IMG/VR virus record: IMGVR_UViG_3300044720_000102
Location: 1-21,798 of that record
From: a virus
Strand: one strand, 5' to 3'
Length of the DNA stretch: 21,798 nt
Position 1 is the first letter of the stretch, and every line of letters begins with the position of its first letter. A program made the translations under genes and the position numbers. Positions 1 to 6,617 of the stretch are shown piece after piece. A model generated the notes under the pieces. That model ran no database searches and was not told the origin of the DNA. It was given only the letters and a program-made list of their open reading frames with translations.

Positions 1-1545
1 TCAAGTCGGCTCGATCACGATGGTCGCGCCCTTGCCCTGGCGTCCCGACGGCACAACAAGGATCCGTTTGACCAGGTGACGCAGCATGTCACGACGTCTG
101 TCGACTGCCAGGGTGTCCCACTCGGACAGCAGGTCGGTGGCCACCTGGACCGGCGAAACAGCCGGTACCTCTGCCGCTCTCTGTGCGATGGCCAGTCGCT
201 CCTCGACCGCCGCGCGCTCCGCGAGCAGTTCGTCCCGCACCCGCTTGTAGGTGTCGGTCGGAATGATCTCTTCGATGTTCTGCCGGGTCGCCCGGTCCAG
301 CTTGCGATCGATCGCAAGGACCTCGTTCATGATCAGCTCGGCGTCCACGCGGGCATGCAGCTTGCCGAGCTGAACCCCTTCGGTCCGCTCGGCGGCGTGC
401 TCAATGTCGTCGGCAATAGAGCCCAACCATTTGTGCAAGGCAAGCCGGACTCGTCGTTGCGTGGTGCCGACGAATTTCGAACTCCCGCCTTTCTTCCATG
501 CGCCACAGACGAAGGTCGGATTTGGTCCGCTATAGCTGCGGTGCATCGCCGCGCCACAGATCTCGTCGCCTTCGAGGGGGAGTCCGCACTTGATTATCCC
601 GGCTAGCTCGTGGGCGGGAGTGATATTGCGCGCCTGCTCCTTGCGTCGGTGAAGGCGTTCGTTCTTGTACCTGTCCCACACGCCGTCTTTGAGAACCGGT
701 TCGTGAGCACCTTGATTCCATACCCGATTCGGGAAACTGGGGCGCAGGCTCTTACCGCCCTTGAGTTCTCCGTACCGGGCCAGCAGGCCCGCGCCGAACC
801 CCGAATCAAGCAGGGCCGCGAGCCCGCTCTCTGTCCACTTGCTGCCGTTGATGCCGGGCACACCGGCCCGGTTGGCGTCCCGCGCGATCGAGTTGAACCC
901 GCGACCGCCGATGTACTGGGCGTATAGCCACTCCAGTACCTCGGCTTGCTCCGGAATGGGGTCGTATCGCTCGGGCTCGCCGGGCTCGCGCACGCGGCGA
1001 TAGCCGTACCGGTCACCGCCGCTGGCGGGGAGGCCTCGCCGTCGGCGTGTTTCATGGGTGTCGCGCCAGCTGTCGCCGATCAGGTCGGACTGCAACTCGG
1101 CGAGGTCGATCATCAGGTTGCGCGAGAAGCGGCCGTGACTGGTGGTGAGATCGGCGGGCTCGGTCGCCGATTCAACGGCGCCGCCCAGCTCCTCGATCGC
1201 CACCTCGGCGAGAACCCAGTGCTTCCGCAGGCGGCTGAGCCTGTTCCACTTCCACACCACGATCACGTCGGCGTCGCCGTCCGCGATCGCCTTCATCGCA
1301 CGCTGCACTCCTTGGCGCTTGTGCCACACGCGCCCGGTGTGCTGCTCCCAGATCGGCTCGCCGACCGGCACGATGCCGTGCCGGGTCATGTAGTCATCGC
1401 ACGCCGCCAGCTGGATGGCGTCCGAGATCGTCTCTTCCTTCTCGGTGGACTGGCGGAGGTACCGAATCCCTCGTCGAGGTTGGTCCGGAACGGCGCGCAG
1501 TGCAGCCCGGACCCGGTCCTGAGTGGTCGCGATGGGTCTGGTCAC
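1..1545 (-). CDS. int: Large serine integrase (site-specific recombinase)
   Basis: This 514-aa protein would integrate and excise the phage genome by serine-recombinase chemistry. The N-terminal resolvase domain (about residues 24-165) shows the catalytic serine in RQS (S33), the ISDAIQ segment after it, and NRLSR with the active-site arginines R102 and R105. A recombinase domain with the GYRRV segment follows. A zinc ribbon starts at C320 (KCG, then ICG and VCG), and a Leu/Glu/Arg-rich coiled coil lies near the C terminus, as usual in large serine integrases. The GTG start at 1545 is preceded by AAGGAGGT about 10 nt upstream. The stop is at the very edge of the window, so the gene is complete. 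It lies 21 bp downstream of a small unknown gene on the same strand. The family call is firm; the att site is not visible and may lie to the left. Confidence 0.96.
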   Translation of the reverse strand: MTRPIATTQDRVRAALRAVPDQPRRGIRYLRQSTEKEETISDAIQLAACDDYMTRHGIVPVGEPIWEQHTGRVWHKRQGVQRAMKAIADGDADVIVVWKWNRLSRLRKHWVLAEVAIEELGGAVESATEPADLTTSHGRFSRNLMIDLAELQSDLIGDSWRDTHETRRRRGLPASGGDRYGYRRVREPGEPERYDPIPEQAEVLEWLYAQYIGGRGFNSIARDANRAGVPGINGSKWTESGLAALLDSGFGAGLLARYGELKGGKSLRPSFPNRVWNQGAHEPVLKDGVWDRYKNERLHRRKEQARNITPAHELAGIIKCGLPLEGDEICGAAMHRSYSGPNPTFVCGAWKKGGSSKFVGTTQRRVRLALHKWLGSIADDIEHAAERTEGVQLGKLHARVDAELIMNEVLAIDRKLDRATRQNIEEIIPTDTYKRVRDELLAERAAVEERLAIAQRAAEVPAVSPVQVATDLLSEWDTLAVDRRRDMLRHLVKRILVVPSGRQGKGATIVIEPT

Positions 1546-1566
1546 GTTGGGGTGTACCTCCTTGCG

Positions 1567-1899
1567 CTACATCGGCGGCACGAGGCGCAGCTGCGGGCGG
1601 TTGCTTGTCGATGCGGCAGGGCACTGTTCCCCGCTCGCGGTGACCGCGGCGTACTGCAACCACGTAGCGCCGTCGTCGTCGATCACGACAGCTGAGTCGT
1701 GGCACAGGGCGCGCACCCCGGCGGTGACGAGAGCGGTCACCTCGTTGAGCGCCAGTCCTGGCCGGACGTGGATCGTGTTCGTGGCGTGGTCGACCACGCA
1801 GTCGGCATGCTGCAAATCCGTTACGCAGAGCGTCAGCCAGTGGAGCAGGTGGGCAGCGGCGTAGCTGGCGGCGACCAGCACAATTGGGTCTGAGGTCAC
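1567..1899 (-). CDS. Unknown 110-aa protein upstream of the integrase
   Basis: I do not recognise this protein. It is 110 aa with an N-terminal half rich in Ala, Leu and His and a middle segment NTIHVRPGLALNEVTALV; no transmembrane segment or zinc motif is evident. The GTG start at 1899 has no convincing Shine-Dalgarno sequence. A -10-like TAAAAC lies about 12 nt upstream with TTGGAG 17 bp before it, so the mRNA may be nearly leaderless. The gene ends 21 bp before the integrase start, so the two are probably co-transcribed. That position makes an integration accessory or recombination directionality factor possible, but this is inference from context only. Confidence 0.7.
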   Translation of the reverse strand: MTSDPIVLVAASYAAAHLLHWLTLCVTDLQHADCVVDHATNTIHVRPGLALNEVTALVTAGVRALCHDSAVVIDDDGATWLQYAAVTASGEQCPAASTSNRPQLRLVPPM

Positions 1900-1995
1900 G
1901 TCAGTACAAGCGTTTTACATGCGGTTTACTGTTACTCCAACAGGGCCGGAATCACCTGTTTAGCCGAACTTACTACCCATAGCCGTGACGTTGGG
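1899..1995 (-). promoter_or_regulatory. Candidate leftward promoter with ACAGG/CTGTT half-sites
   Basis: Read on the minus strand, TTGGAG and TAAAAC are separated by 17 bp and place the start of transcription a few nucleotides before the GTG at 1899. The same stretch holds three half-sites: CTGTT at 1929-1933, AACAGG at 1939-1944 and CCTGTT at 1955-1960 (plus-strand reading), giving two overlapping inverted repeats. They could bind a regulator or integrase. No experimental support; the promoter match is moderate. Confidence 0.35.
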
Positions 1996-2442
1996 TCATG
2001 ATGTCTCGCCTTCAACTTCCCGCTGCTGTGCGGGCTCCTCGCCGAGGTTGATGACCTGGTAGCGGTTCGGGTCGGCAGCGATCTCCTCGGTGGTGAGGAT
2101 CCGCGGCCTGTCCGACACTTCGTTCGCCTTCATCCGCTTGAGAACCTCGGCGGCCAGTTGCTCCGCGCTGAGGTCTTCGGCTCGTGCAGGTGCCAGGCTC
2201 TCCTGTCCGGCCTCGCCAGACGTGATCAATCCGGCCTCGACGAGAACGGTCAGCAGGGGAGTGTCGAACGCGTTGGCGACGCCCCGCGCTGCGTCGATGC
2301 TGGGCGCCTGACCTTCGCGCCATCGGGTTACTCGGGTGTGGCTGATGCGGGCGGCGCGTGCCAGGTCGGCGCCCGCCCAGCCTCGACGATCCATCTCGGC
2401 CTGCACGTACTGCCACCACGGCGTTACCTGCGGTTTGCTCAC
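1996..2442 (-). CDS. HTH transcriptional repressor (phage immunity repressor candidate)
   Basis: This protein of about 148 aa has an N-terminal XRE/cI-type helix-turn-helix: GADLARAARISHTRVTRWREG followed by a SIDAARGVANAF helix. The C-terminal half is Glu/Ala-rich and has no LexA/CI Ser-Lys peptidase motif that I can see, so cleavage-type induction is not supported. It is the first leftward gene across a divergent control region from the early operon, the classical place of the lysogeny repressor. I chose the GTG at 2442: the longer ATG at 2481 would put a probable operator (2458-2471) inside the coding sequence. A -10-like TACAGT (minus strand, 2456-2451) lies 8 nt from the GTG, which suggests leaderless or near-leaderless translation. 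The HTH call is firm; its role as the immunity repressor is inferred from position. Confidence 0.85.
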   Translation of the reverse strand: MSKPQVTPWWQYVQAEMDRRGWAGADLARAARISHTRVTRWREGQAPSIDAARGVANAFDTPLLTVLVEAGLITSGEAGQESLAPARAEDLSAEQLAAEVLKRMKANEVSDRPRILTTEEIAADPNRYQVINLGEEPAQQREVEGETS

Positions 2443-2457
2443 GGGACCACACTGTAC

Positions 2458-2471
2458 GTGCACGCACGCAC
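2458..2471. promoter_or_regulatory. Candidate repressor operator 1 (GTGC-N6-GCAC)
   Basis: The site reads GTGCACGCACGCAC, a dyad with 4-bp arms and a 6-bp spacer. It lies just upstream of the -10-like TACAGT of the repressor gene, where binding could autoregulate the repressor. Confidence 0.5.
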
Positions 2472-2535
2472 ACGCCGCCATGGGTCCTTCGGCACATCAC
2501 CCGAGGTGACGCACTTACAACGGTGTGATTCACTC

Positions 2536-2549
2536 GTGCGGCGGCGCAC
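2536..2549. promoter_or_regulatory. Candidate repressor operator 2 (GTGC-N6-GCAC)
   Basis: The site reads GTGCGGCGGCGCAC, with the same arms and spacer length as operators 1 and 5. It lies mid-way between the divergent genes. Confidence 0.5.
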
Positions 2550-2558
2550 CAATTGAAC

Positions 2559-2572
2559 GTGCGAGCACGCAA
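2559..2572. promoter_or_regulatory. Candidate repressor operator 3 (GTGC-N6-GCAA)
   Basis: The site reads GTGCGAGCACGCAA, with one outer base different from the dyad consensus. It also overlaps a tighter palindrome CGTGCGAGCACG at 2558-2569. Confidence 0.45.
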
Positions 2573-2577
2573 ATTCC

Positions 2578-2591
2578 TTGCCTTTGCGCAA
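2578..2591. promoter_or_regulatory. Candidate repressor operator 4 (TTGC-N6-GCAA)
   Basis: The site reads TTGCCTTTGCGCAA, a symmetric variant with both outer bases changed together, so the dyad is kept. It overlaps the -35 element of the early promoter, so binding here would block RNA polymerase. Confidence 0.5.
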
Positions 2592-2613
2592 AGTGCGGCT
2601 TACGGTGTGCGTG
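2578..2613 (+). promoter_or_regulatory. Early rightward promoter (sigma-A type)
   Basis: A -35 element TTGCCT (2578-2583) is separated by 17 bp from a -10 element TACGGT (2601-2606), with predicted transcription start near 2613. It drives the gene at 2655 and probably the coupled early operon. Operator 4 covers the -35 and operator 5 covers the start point, which is the expected geometry for a repressed lytic promoter. A very similar element (TTGCCG-18-TACGCT) precedes the tRNA at 12656. Confidence 0.6.
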
Positions 2614-2624
2614 CAAGCAAGCAC
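2611..2624. promoter_or_regulatory. Candidate repressor operator 5 (GTGC-N6-GCAC)
   Basis: The site reads GTGCAAGCAAGCAC. It lies within a longer imperfect palindrome at 2607-2624 (8-bp arms around AA, one mismatch) and covers the predicted start point of the early promoter. Confidence 0.5.
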
Positions 2625-2654
2625 CGAACCCGCTAGCACGCAAGGAGGGGAACG

Positions 2655-2885
2655 ATGGCCCCCACCGTCGTACTGCGCACTGGGCCCCTCGTGAAACACC
2701 GCAAGAAGAGCGGCCTGGTCGACGACACGAGGCTCGCCTCGGCAATGCGGATGCACCGCACCACAGTGACGCGAGTCGTCGCGGGGGAGATGCGGCCAGG
2801 CGTCGCGTTCATCGCCGGTGCTCTGACCGCGTTTCCGGATCTCAGGTTCGACGACCTGTTCGAGATCGCCCAGGCCACCGCATGA
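2655..2885 (+). CDS. Small Cro-like HTH DNA-binding protein
   Basis: This 76-aa protein is the first gene of the early operon. It consists almost only of an XRE-type HTH: DTRLASAMRMHRTTVTRVVAG, then a helix MRPGVAFIAGALTAFP and a FDDLFEI helix typical of actinobacterial XRE proteins. Small size, first position and divergence from the repressor fit a Cro-like early regulator; a directionality factor for the integrase is an alternative. AAGGAGG lies 6 nt before the ATG. The stop overlaps the next start (ATGA), so translation is coupled. Confidence 0.85.
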   Translation: MAPTVVLRTGPLVKHRKKSGLVDDTRLASAMRMHRTTVTRVVAGEMRPGVAFIAGALTAFPDLRFDDLFEIAQATA

Positions 2886-3073
2886 CTACGCCGACCGCGA
2901 TCGAGGAAGCCGGCCGGATTCTCGCGGTCGCTCGTGCCGAGCGTGACGCGCTGCCGCCCAACCTCGCCGCTCGCGCCGCGTGGCAGGCCGGTGGCCCGAG
3001 CCTCGGCGAGATCGAAAACCGGATTCGCGAACAGCGCGGCCTGCCGGCGCTCGACCTTCTCCAGTCCGCCTGA
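2882..3073 (+). CDS. Small early phage protein, unknown
   Basis: This 63-aa protein starts at an ATG overlapping the previous stop (ATGA). It is predicted helical, with AIEEAGRILAVARAERDALPP, then AAWQAGGPSLGEIENRIREQRGLPAL. Short, helical, arginine/alanine-rich proteins of this style are common in actinophage early operons. I know of no assigned function. The 73 bp after it contain no further gene, only GC-rich sequence with a weak possible stem. Confidence 0.7.
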   Translation: MTTPTAIEEAGRILAVARAERDALPPNLAARAAWQAGGPSLGEIENRIREQRGLPALDLLQSA

Positions 3074-3146
3074 CCCAGCCAAAAAGCAGGGCCGCCTGCG
3101 CCTGGCCCGGCGCTCGACGGCCCTCCGATCAAGGAGATGACCCTCC

Positions 3147-3827
3147 ATGACCACGACCATGATCTCAGACCCCGACGACGCTGGTCGAGCCTCGGTCTCG
3201 CCGGAGACCGCCACTCGCGCCGCACACGCCCGCGACACGGTGACCGCGCTGTTCGCCGGAACCCGCCGGGCCCTCGAGGAACTGGGGACTACCGACCGCC
3301 AGTGGCCGCGCATCGCGTCCGAGTGGTTCGCCGCGGCCGAGCCGAGCCGCCCGACGCGGTCCGCTCGCCACCAGGCCAAGCCTGACCTGTCGACCCCGAC
3401 CGGCAGGGTGCTGCACGGCTACCTCGGCGAAGGCGCCCGCCGCGCGATCGCGGACCTGCTCGACACCCTCGACGGCGAGCACCAGCTGCCGCTCGGCCTG
3501 CTGTCCATGCGCGAGGCCACCCGGCAGGCGCTGCGCCTGGCCGTCGTCGACGAGCCCGCGCGGCCCCTCGACGACGAGGACCAGGCCGCCGACATGTGGT
3601 CCGTGCCGTGCCTGGACTGCGGCGCCGAGGCACAGCGCGCGTGCATGGGCGTGCCGTCCGGAACGCACGTGCACGGCATCCGGATGTTCGGCGTGCTGCT
3701 GATCGCGGTGTCCGACCAGCCCGAGGTGTGCGAGCTGGTCGACCAGGCCCGCCGCAAGGCCACCACCGCGGCGGTGCCCTCGGCCGCCGACGTCGCCCTG
3801 GTCGCATCCCTGCGCGGCGTCCTGTGA
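3147..3827 (+). CDS. Phage zinc-finger-like protein
   Basis: This 226-aa protein is Ala/Arg-rich over the first two thirds. A compact metal-binding motif follows: C155-LD-C158-GAEAQRAC, a glycine, and HVHGIR. This C-x2-C...C...H pattern recurs in small actinophage proteins and is generally taken as a DNA-binding zinc finger. The function is unproven. AAGGAG lies 11 nt before the ATG at 3147; an out-of-frame ATG at 3137 is closer to it but opens only a shadow frame. The stop overlaps the next GTG start (GTGA). Confidence 0.75.
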   Translation: MTTTMISDPDDAGRASVSPETATRAAHARDTVTALFAGTRRALEELGTTDRQWPRIASEWFAAAEPSRPTRSARHQAKPDLSTPTGRVLHGYLGEGARRAIADLLDTLDGEHQLPLGLLSMREATRQALRLAVVDEPARPLDDEDQAADMWSVPCLDCGAEAQRACMGVPSGTHVHGIRMFGVLLIAVSDQPEVCELVDQARRKATTAAVPSAADVALVASLRGVL

Positions 3828-4123
3828 CCGGGGTGGCGCGGCGCAAGGCCGCGCTCGCCAAGGTCGCCACCGCCCGCGGAGTCCTGTCCGGGCTGCGGCG
3901 TTCGGCGATCCGGAACCCGCCGGTCGACGGCGGCGCGCAGATCGCGCACCACCGGCTGCTGCTCGCCGCGTACCGCGCCCTGTCGCACGCGCTGGCCGAG
4001 GTCGCCCCGCTGTACCGGCCGGACTCGCCGACGCAGCGGTTCGTGCTCGGCGAGCACCAGGCGCTCAACATCGTCGTCGCCACGCTGCACCGCCAGCTCG
4101 ACGCGGTCGGCGGTGGCTGCTGA
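3824..4123 (+). CDS. Small early protein, unknown
   Basis: This 99-aa protein starts at a GTG overlapping the preceding stop by 4 nt (GTGA). The N terminus is basic (VARRKAALAKVATARGVLSGLRR), followed by mainly helical sequence (AHHRLLLAAYRALSHALAEV). It ends with VGGGC, and its stop overlaps the next ATG (TGATG). No known domain is recognised. The start was chosen on coupling; no strong Shine-Dalgarno sequence lies before it. Confidence 0.65.
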   Translation: MTGVARRKAALAKVATARGVLSGLRRSAIRNPPVDGGAQIAHHRLLLAAYRALSHALAEVAPLYRPDSPTQRFVLGEHQALNIVVATLHRQLDAVGGGC

Positions 4124-4419
4124 TGGCCGAGCCCGCTGAGCCGCTGACGTTGGCCGACTTCGAACCCGAGTTCGCCGCGGTCGTCGCGAAGTTCGCGATC
4201 AAGACCCCGCTGCCCGAGCGCTACCGGTCCACGGCTGCCGTGTACCGCGAGATGGCGGTGATCTACCGGCGCGCGAATCGCGACGTCCATGACGTTCCGT
4301 CGATGGTGTCCTGGGCGCTGACGATGGCGGCGGGGGACTGCGACGCCACCGCGGACCGGTACGAGCAGTGGGCGAACGACGAGGACGCCCATGCGACTCG
4401 CGCGGCGGGTGGTGCGTGA
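4123..4419 (+). CDS. Small early protein, unknown
   Basis: This 98-aa protein begins at an ATG inside the TGATG overlap with the preceding gene. It is acidic at its N terminus (AEPAEPLTLADFEPEF) and helical after that, with conserved-looking aromatic residues (YREMAVIYRRANRD) and a C-terminal half ending in a run of charged residues. No domain is recognised. Both ends overlap neighbouring genes (TGATG at each), so it is an integral part of the operon. Confidence 0.65.
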   Translation: MAEPAEPLTLADFEPEFAAVVAKFAIKTPLPERYRSTAAVYREMAVIYRRANRDVHDVPSMVSWALTMAAGDCDATADRYEQWANDEDAHATRAAGGA

Positions 4420-4694
4420 TGTCGACCCACTCCAAGCCCGCACGCCGCGCGGAGCTGATCGCGCCTGCGGCCCTGCTTGTCGGCGTCGCCCTGGCCTCGG
4501 TCGGCCTGCGGCTGATCGCCCCTGTGGTCCTGGCCCTCGGCGCCGCCGGGCTCGTCACCGGCGACCTGGTGCCGCCGCTGGTGTGGCCGCTGGCCGCCGT
4601 CTGGCTGGCGGCCCTGGTCGTCGTCGCCGCGCTGCTGCGGCTGATCCCTCGTATCTCGTGCCCGACCCGGAAGAACGGTGACAACCGTGGCTGA
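4419..4694 (+). CDS. Small membrane protein
   Basis: This 91-aa protein has a short basic N terminus (STHSKPARRAEL), then two or three closely spaced hydrophobic stretches: LIAPAALLVGVALASVGL, LIAPVVLALGAAGLVTG and VWPLAAVWLAALVVVAALL. It ends in a basic tail. It should sit in the cytoplasmic membrane. It is the first of several membrane proteins between here and 6617 in the same operon. The ATG lies in a TGATG overlap with the upstream gene; its end overlaps the next start. Confidence 0.7.
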   Translation: MSTHSKPARRAELIAPAALLVGVALASVGLRLIAPVVLALGAAGLVTGDLVPPLVWPLAAVWLAALVVVAALLRLIPRISCPTRKNGDNRG

Positions 4695-5466
4695 CCCCAC
4701 TCCATCCACCTCCAGCACCACCGCGGCGGCCGTGCAGGTGATGGTCGATGCCGCCGCGAAGCACCAGCTGCCGCTGCTCACCGAGCACTGCCTGTGCGGC
4801 GAGCCGATGGCCGGTCCGGACTACAAGGCCTCGCAGCGGCGGCACGTGGCCGAACAGGTGCTGCTCGCGCTCGGCGCGCTGCGCGAGGTGCCGCTGCCCT
4901 CGGCCGCAGACCTGGTCGACCAGGTCGCCCGCCAGCTGGCCATTCAGGCGGGCGAGTCACCCGAGCTTGGGCCGAAGTGCGTCCCGGCCGAGGTCGAGCC
5001 CCACCGGTCGGCGGCGCGACAGCTGCACGAGGTGTACGCGCCGGTGTTCAACGGCCTGGTCGAGCGGGTCCGGCTGCTCACCCTGTCCTTCGACGGACTG
5101 GTGGGCTTCTACGAGGACGCGCTGGCCGAGCGCAACGCGGCCCGGCGGCGGGCGGACCTCGCCGAGGAGCGGGCCCGGCTGGCCGGGGGCCTGCTGAAGC
5201 GGCGCAACCGCGAGTACGGCCGCGCCTCGCAGGAGATCGGCGTGCAGCGCGGCCAGCTCGCCCGCGCGTACGAGCACCGCCGGATCGCCATCGGGCAGGC
5301 CGAGCTGGCGCGCGGCGAGGTCGTGACGGCGCGGACGCGGGTCCGGGTCGCGCTGGGTCTCGACGGCGACGGCGACTTTGGCGCGCTCACGCTGGCCGAG
5401 CTGCTCGGCCGCCTGGTCGCCAAGGCCGACCAGGTGGCGGTCGACGGCGGTGTTCGCCGTGGCTGA
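4687..5466 (+). CDS. Coiled-coil protein with an N-terminal Cys pair, unknown
   Basis: The protein is about 259 aa. The N terminus is Ser/Thr/Ala-rich, followed by EHCLCGEP, a C-x-C pair that is too short to define a zinc domain. Residues from about 140 to 215 are rich in Ala, Glu and Arg with heptad spacing (ERNAARRRADLAEERARLAG, then QRGQLARAYEHRRIAIGQAE), indicating a long coiled coil. The start is uncertain: GTG at 4678 has the better ribosome-site distance. I prefer GTG at 4687 because the overlap GTGGCTGA is identical to that at 5459-5466. Encoded among membrane proteins, it might be a cytoplasmic partner of them; that is only context. Confidence 0.65.
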   Translation: MADPTPSTSSTTAAAVQVMVDAAAKHQLPLLTEHCLCGEPMAGPDYKASQRRHVAEQVLLALGALREVPLPSAADLVDQVARQLAIQAGESPELGPKCVPAEVEPHRSAARQLHEVYAPVFNGLVERVRLLTLSFDGLVGFYEDALAERNAARRRADLAEERARLAGGLLKRRNREYGRASQEIGVQRGQLARAYEHRRIAIGQAELARGEVVTARTRVRVALGLDGDGDFGALTLAELLGRLVAKADQVAVDGGVRRG

Positions 5467-5602
5467 CGGGCCGAAGCAGTACGACCAGGCAGGGTGCGCG
5501 AGCGGCTGCCGCGACACCATGGCAGGCACGGCCGCGCTGATCGCCCTGGTGGCAGTGCTGTCGGTCCGCCTGGTGCGCCGCGGAAGGCGCGGTCGCCGGT
5601 GA
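5459..5602 (+). CDS. Short single-span membrane protein
   Basis: This 47-aa protein starts at a GTG overlapping the previous gene by 8 nt (GTGGCTGA). The N-terminal 20 residues are hydrophilic with two Cys (AGCASGC). One hydrophobic span follows (TAALIALVAVLSVRLV), and the tail is strongly basic (RRGRRGRR), so the C terminus should face the cytoplasm. No family is recognised. The GTGA overlap with the next gene and the shared membrane character support it as real, though it is very short. Confidence 0.5.
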   Translation: MADGPKQYDQAGCASGCRDTMAGTAALIALVAVLSVRLVRRGRRGRR

Positions 5603-5781
5603 TCGCCGCGTGGTGGGTGCCCGCCGGGCTGGCGGTGCTCGTGCTGCTGGTCATCCTCGCCCTGGTCGTGATGGCCGGGCTCGGCCTGGGTACCAGCCAG
5701 CCAGACGAGCCCGCCCGGCCGGGCGTCGACGGCCAGTGGACCGGCTTCGAGTCGGTGCCACCCGAGGGGGCGCCGCGATGA
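5599..5781 (+). CDS. Short single-span membrane protein
   Basis: This 60-aa protein has an N-terminal transmembrane helix (WWVPAGLAVLVLLVILALVV, running on into MAGLGLG) and a short acidic and proline-rich tail ending in FESVPPEGAPR. The start is a GTG in a GTGA overlap, and the stop overlaps the next start (ATGA). It has no cleavable signal that I can see and is probably membrane-anchored. The function is unknown; it belongs to the membrane-protein block at 4419-6617. Confidence 0.55.
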   Translation: MIAAWWVPAGLAVLVLLVILALVVMAGLGLGTSQPDEPARPGVDGQWTGFESVPPEGAPR

Positions 5782-6617
5782 CCCGGCCACGAACCGGGCC
5801 GGGCTGGCTGGTGCGCCTGGTCGCGGCGCTGCCCGTCGAGGGCGCCCTGGTGATCTCCTTCTCCGGGCTGGCCCAGCTGGCGCGGGCCTGCCGCATCGAG
5901 GGCTGGCTGGCCTACCTGTGGCCGGTGACCCTCGACGCCACCGGCGTGGTCGCGTCGCTGATCTGGCTCGACCAGCGGATGCCCGCCGACGCCCGCCGCG
6001 CCGCGCGCTGGCTGGCGGCCAGCACCATCGTGCTGTCGGTCGCGGGCAACGGGCTGTGGCACTGGCTGATCGACCTCGGCCAGCGGCCCCACGTGCTGGT
6101 GCAGATCGGCGTCGGCAGCGTGCCGCCGCTGGTGCTGTTCGCGTTGCTGCACGTGCTCGCCCTGGCGCACCGTCGCCCGACCGGCCCGCCAGCCGCTCGC
6201 CCGGCTGTGGGCACCGGCGCCGAGCGCCCGCCCGGCCCGTGGTCCGGGCTGGTGGTCACGGTCCGCCCGCCCGCCAGCCCGGCCAGCGCCGCCAGCGTCC
6301 CGACCCTGCCCGAGCTGGCGCCCCTCGGGCTGCCGGTCCGCCCGGCGCTGGCCGACCGGCTGGCCATCGTCATCCCCGCCAGCCAGCCCGCCCGCGCACC
6401 CGCCAGTCCGCGCACCCGGCCAGCCGGGGTGTGGACCGAGCACATCGGCCGCGCCCGCCAGGTGCTCGACGAGTACCCGGCCACCGGGCGCCAGGCGCTC
6501 GCCGACGCGCTCGGCATCCCGACCAGCCAGGCCCGCCAGCTGCTCGACCGCCTGCGCCAGCCCGACCAGCCAGCGGCGCCCGCTGGCCAGACCATCGAGG
6601 AGACCGCCCGTGTCTGA
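5778..6617 (+). CDS. DUF2637/SpdB2-like membrane protein with C-terminal HTH
   Basis: This 279-aa protein has an N-terminal membrane domain of about four spans. The run GALVISFSGLAQLARA, then WLAYLWPVTLDATGVVASL, is typical of the DUF2637 family, which includes SpdB-type spread proteins of actinobacterial plasmids and integrative elements. A Pro/Ala-rich linker (about 130-220) leads to a C-terminal helix-turn-helix-like region, GRQALADALGIPTSQARQLLDRL. In conjugative elements such proteins are linked to plasmid spread between hyphae; here no TraB/FtsK-like translocase is present, so the phage role is unknown. It could be a replication-site anchor or an exclusion protein. The start is an ATG in an ATGA overlap. 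The family call is based on recognisable sequence pattern, not a search. Confidence 0.7.
   Translation: MTRPRTGPGWLVRLVAALPVEGALVISFSGLAQLARACRIEGWLAYLWPVTLDATGVVASLIWLDQRMPADARRAARWLAASTIVLSVAGNGLWHWLIDLGQRPHVLVQIGVGSVPPLVLFALLHVLALAHRRPTGPPAARPAVGTGAERPPGPWSGLVVTVRPPASPASAASVPTLPELAPLGLPVRPALADRLAIVIPASQPARAPASPRTRPAGVWTEHIGRARQVLDEYPATGRQALADALGIPTSQARQLLDRLRQPDQPAAPAGQTIEETARV

Noticed and set aside
1231-1245. NRLSR in place of DRLSR in the integrase active site
   Set aside because: The arginines are kept, and this subfamily of actinobacterial serine integrases often varies at that Asp position, so it is not evidence of inactivity.
1973-1999. Nine-codon leftward frame (MTQRHGYG) overlapping the repressor stop as ATGA
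   Set aside because: Too short to support without comparative evidence.
3088-3124. Alternative stems (AGGGCCG with CGGCCCT, or GGGCC with GGCCC) in a 73-bp gap
   Set aside because: Short arms in GC-rich DNA with a long loop; expected by chance.
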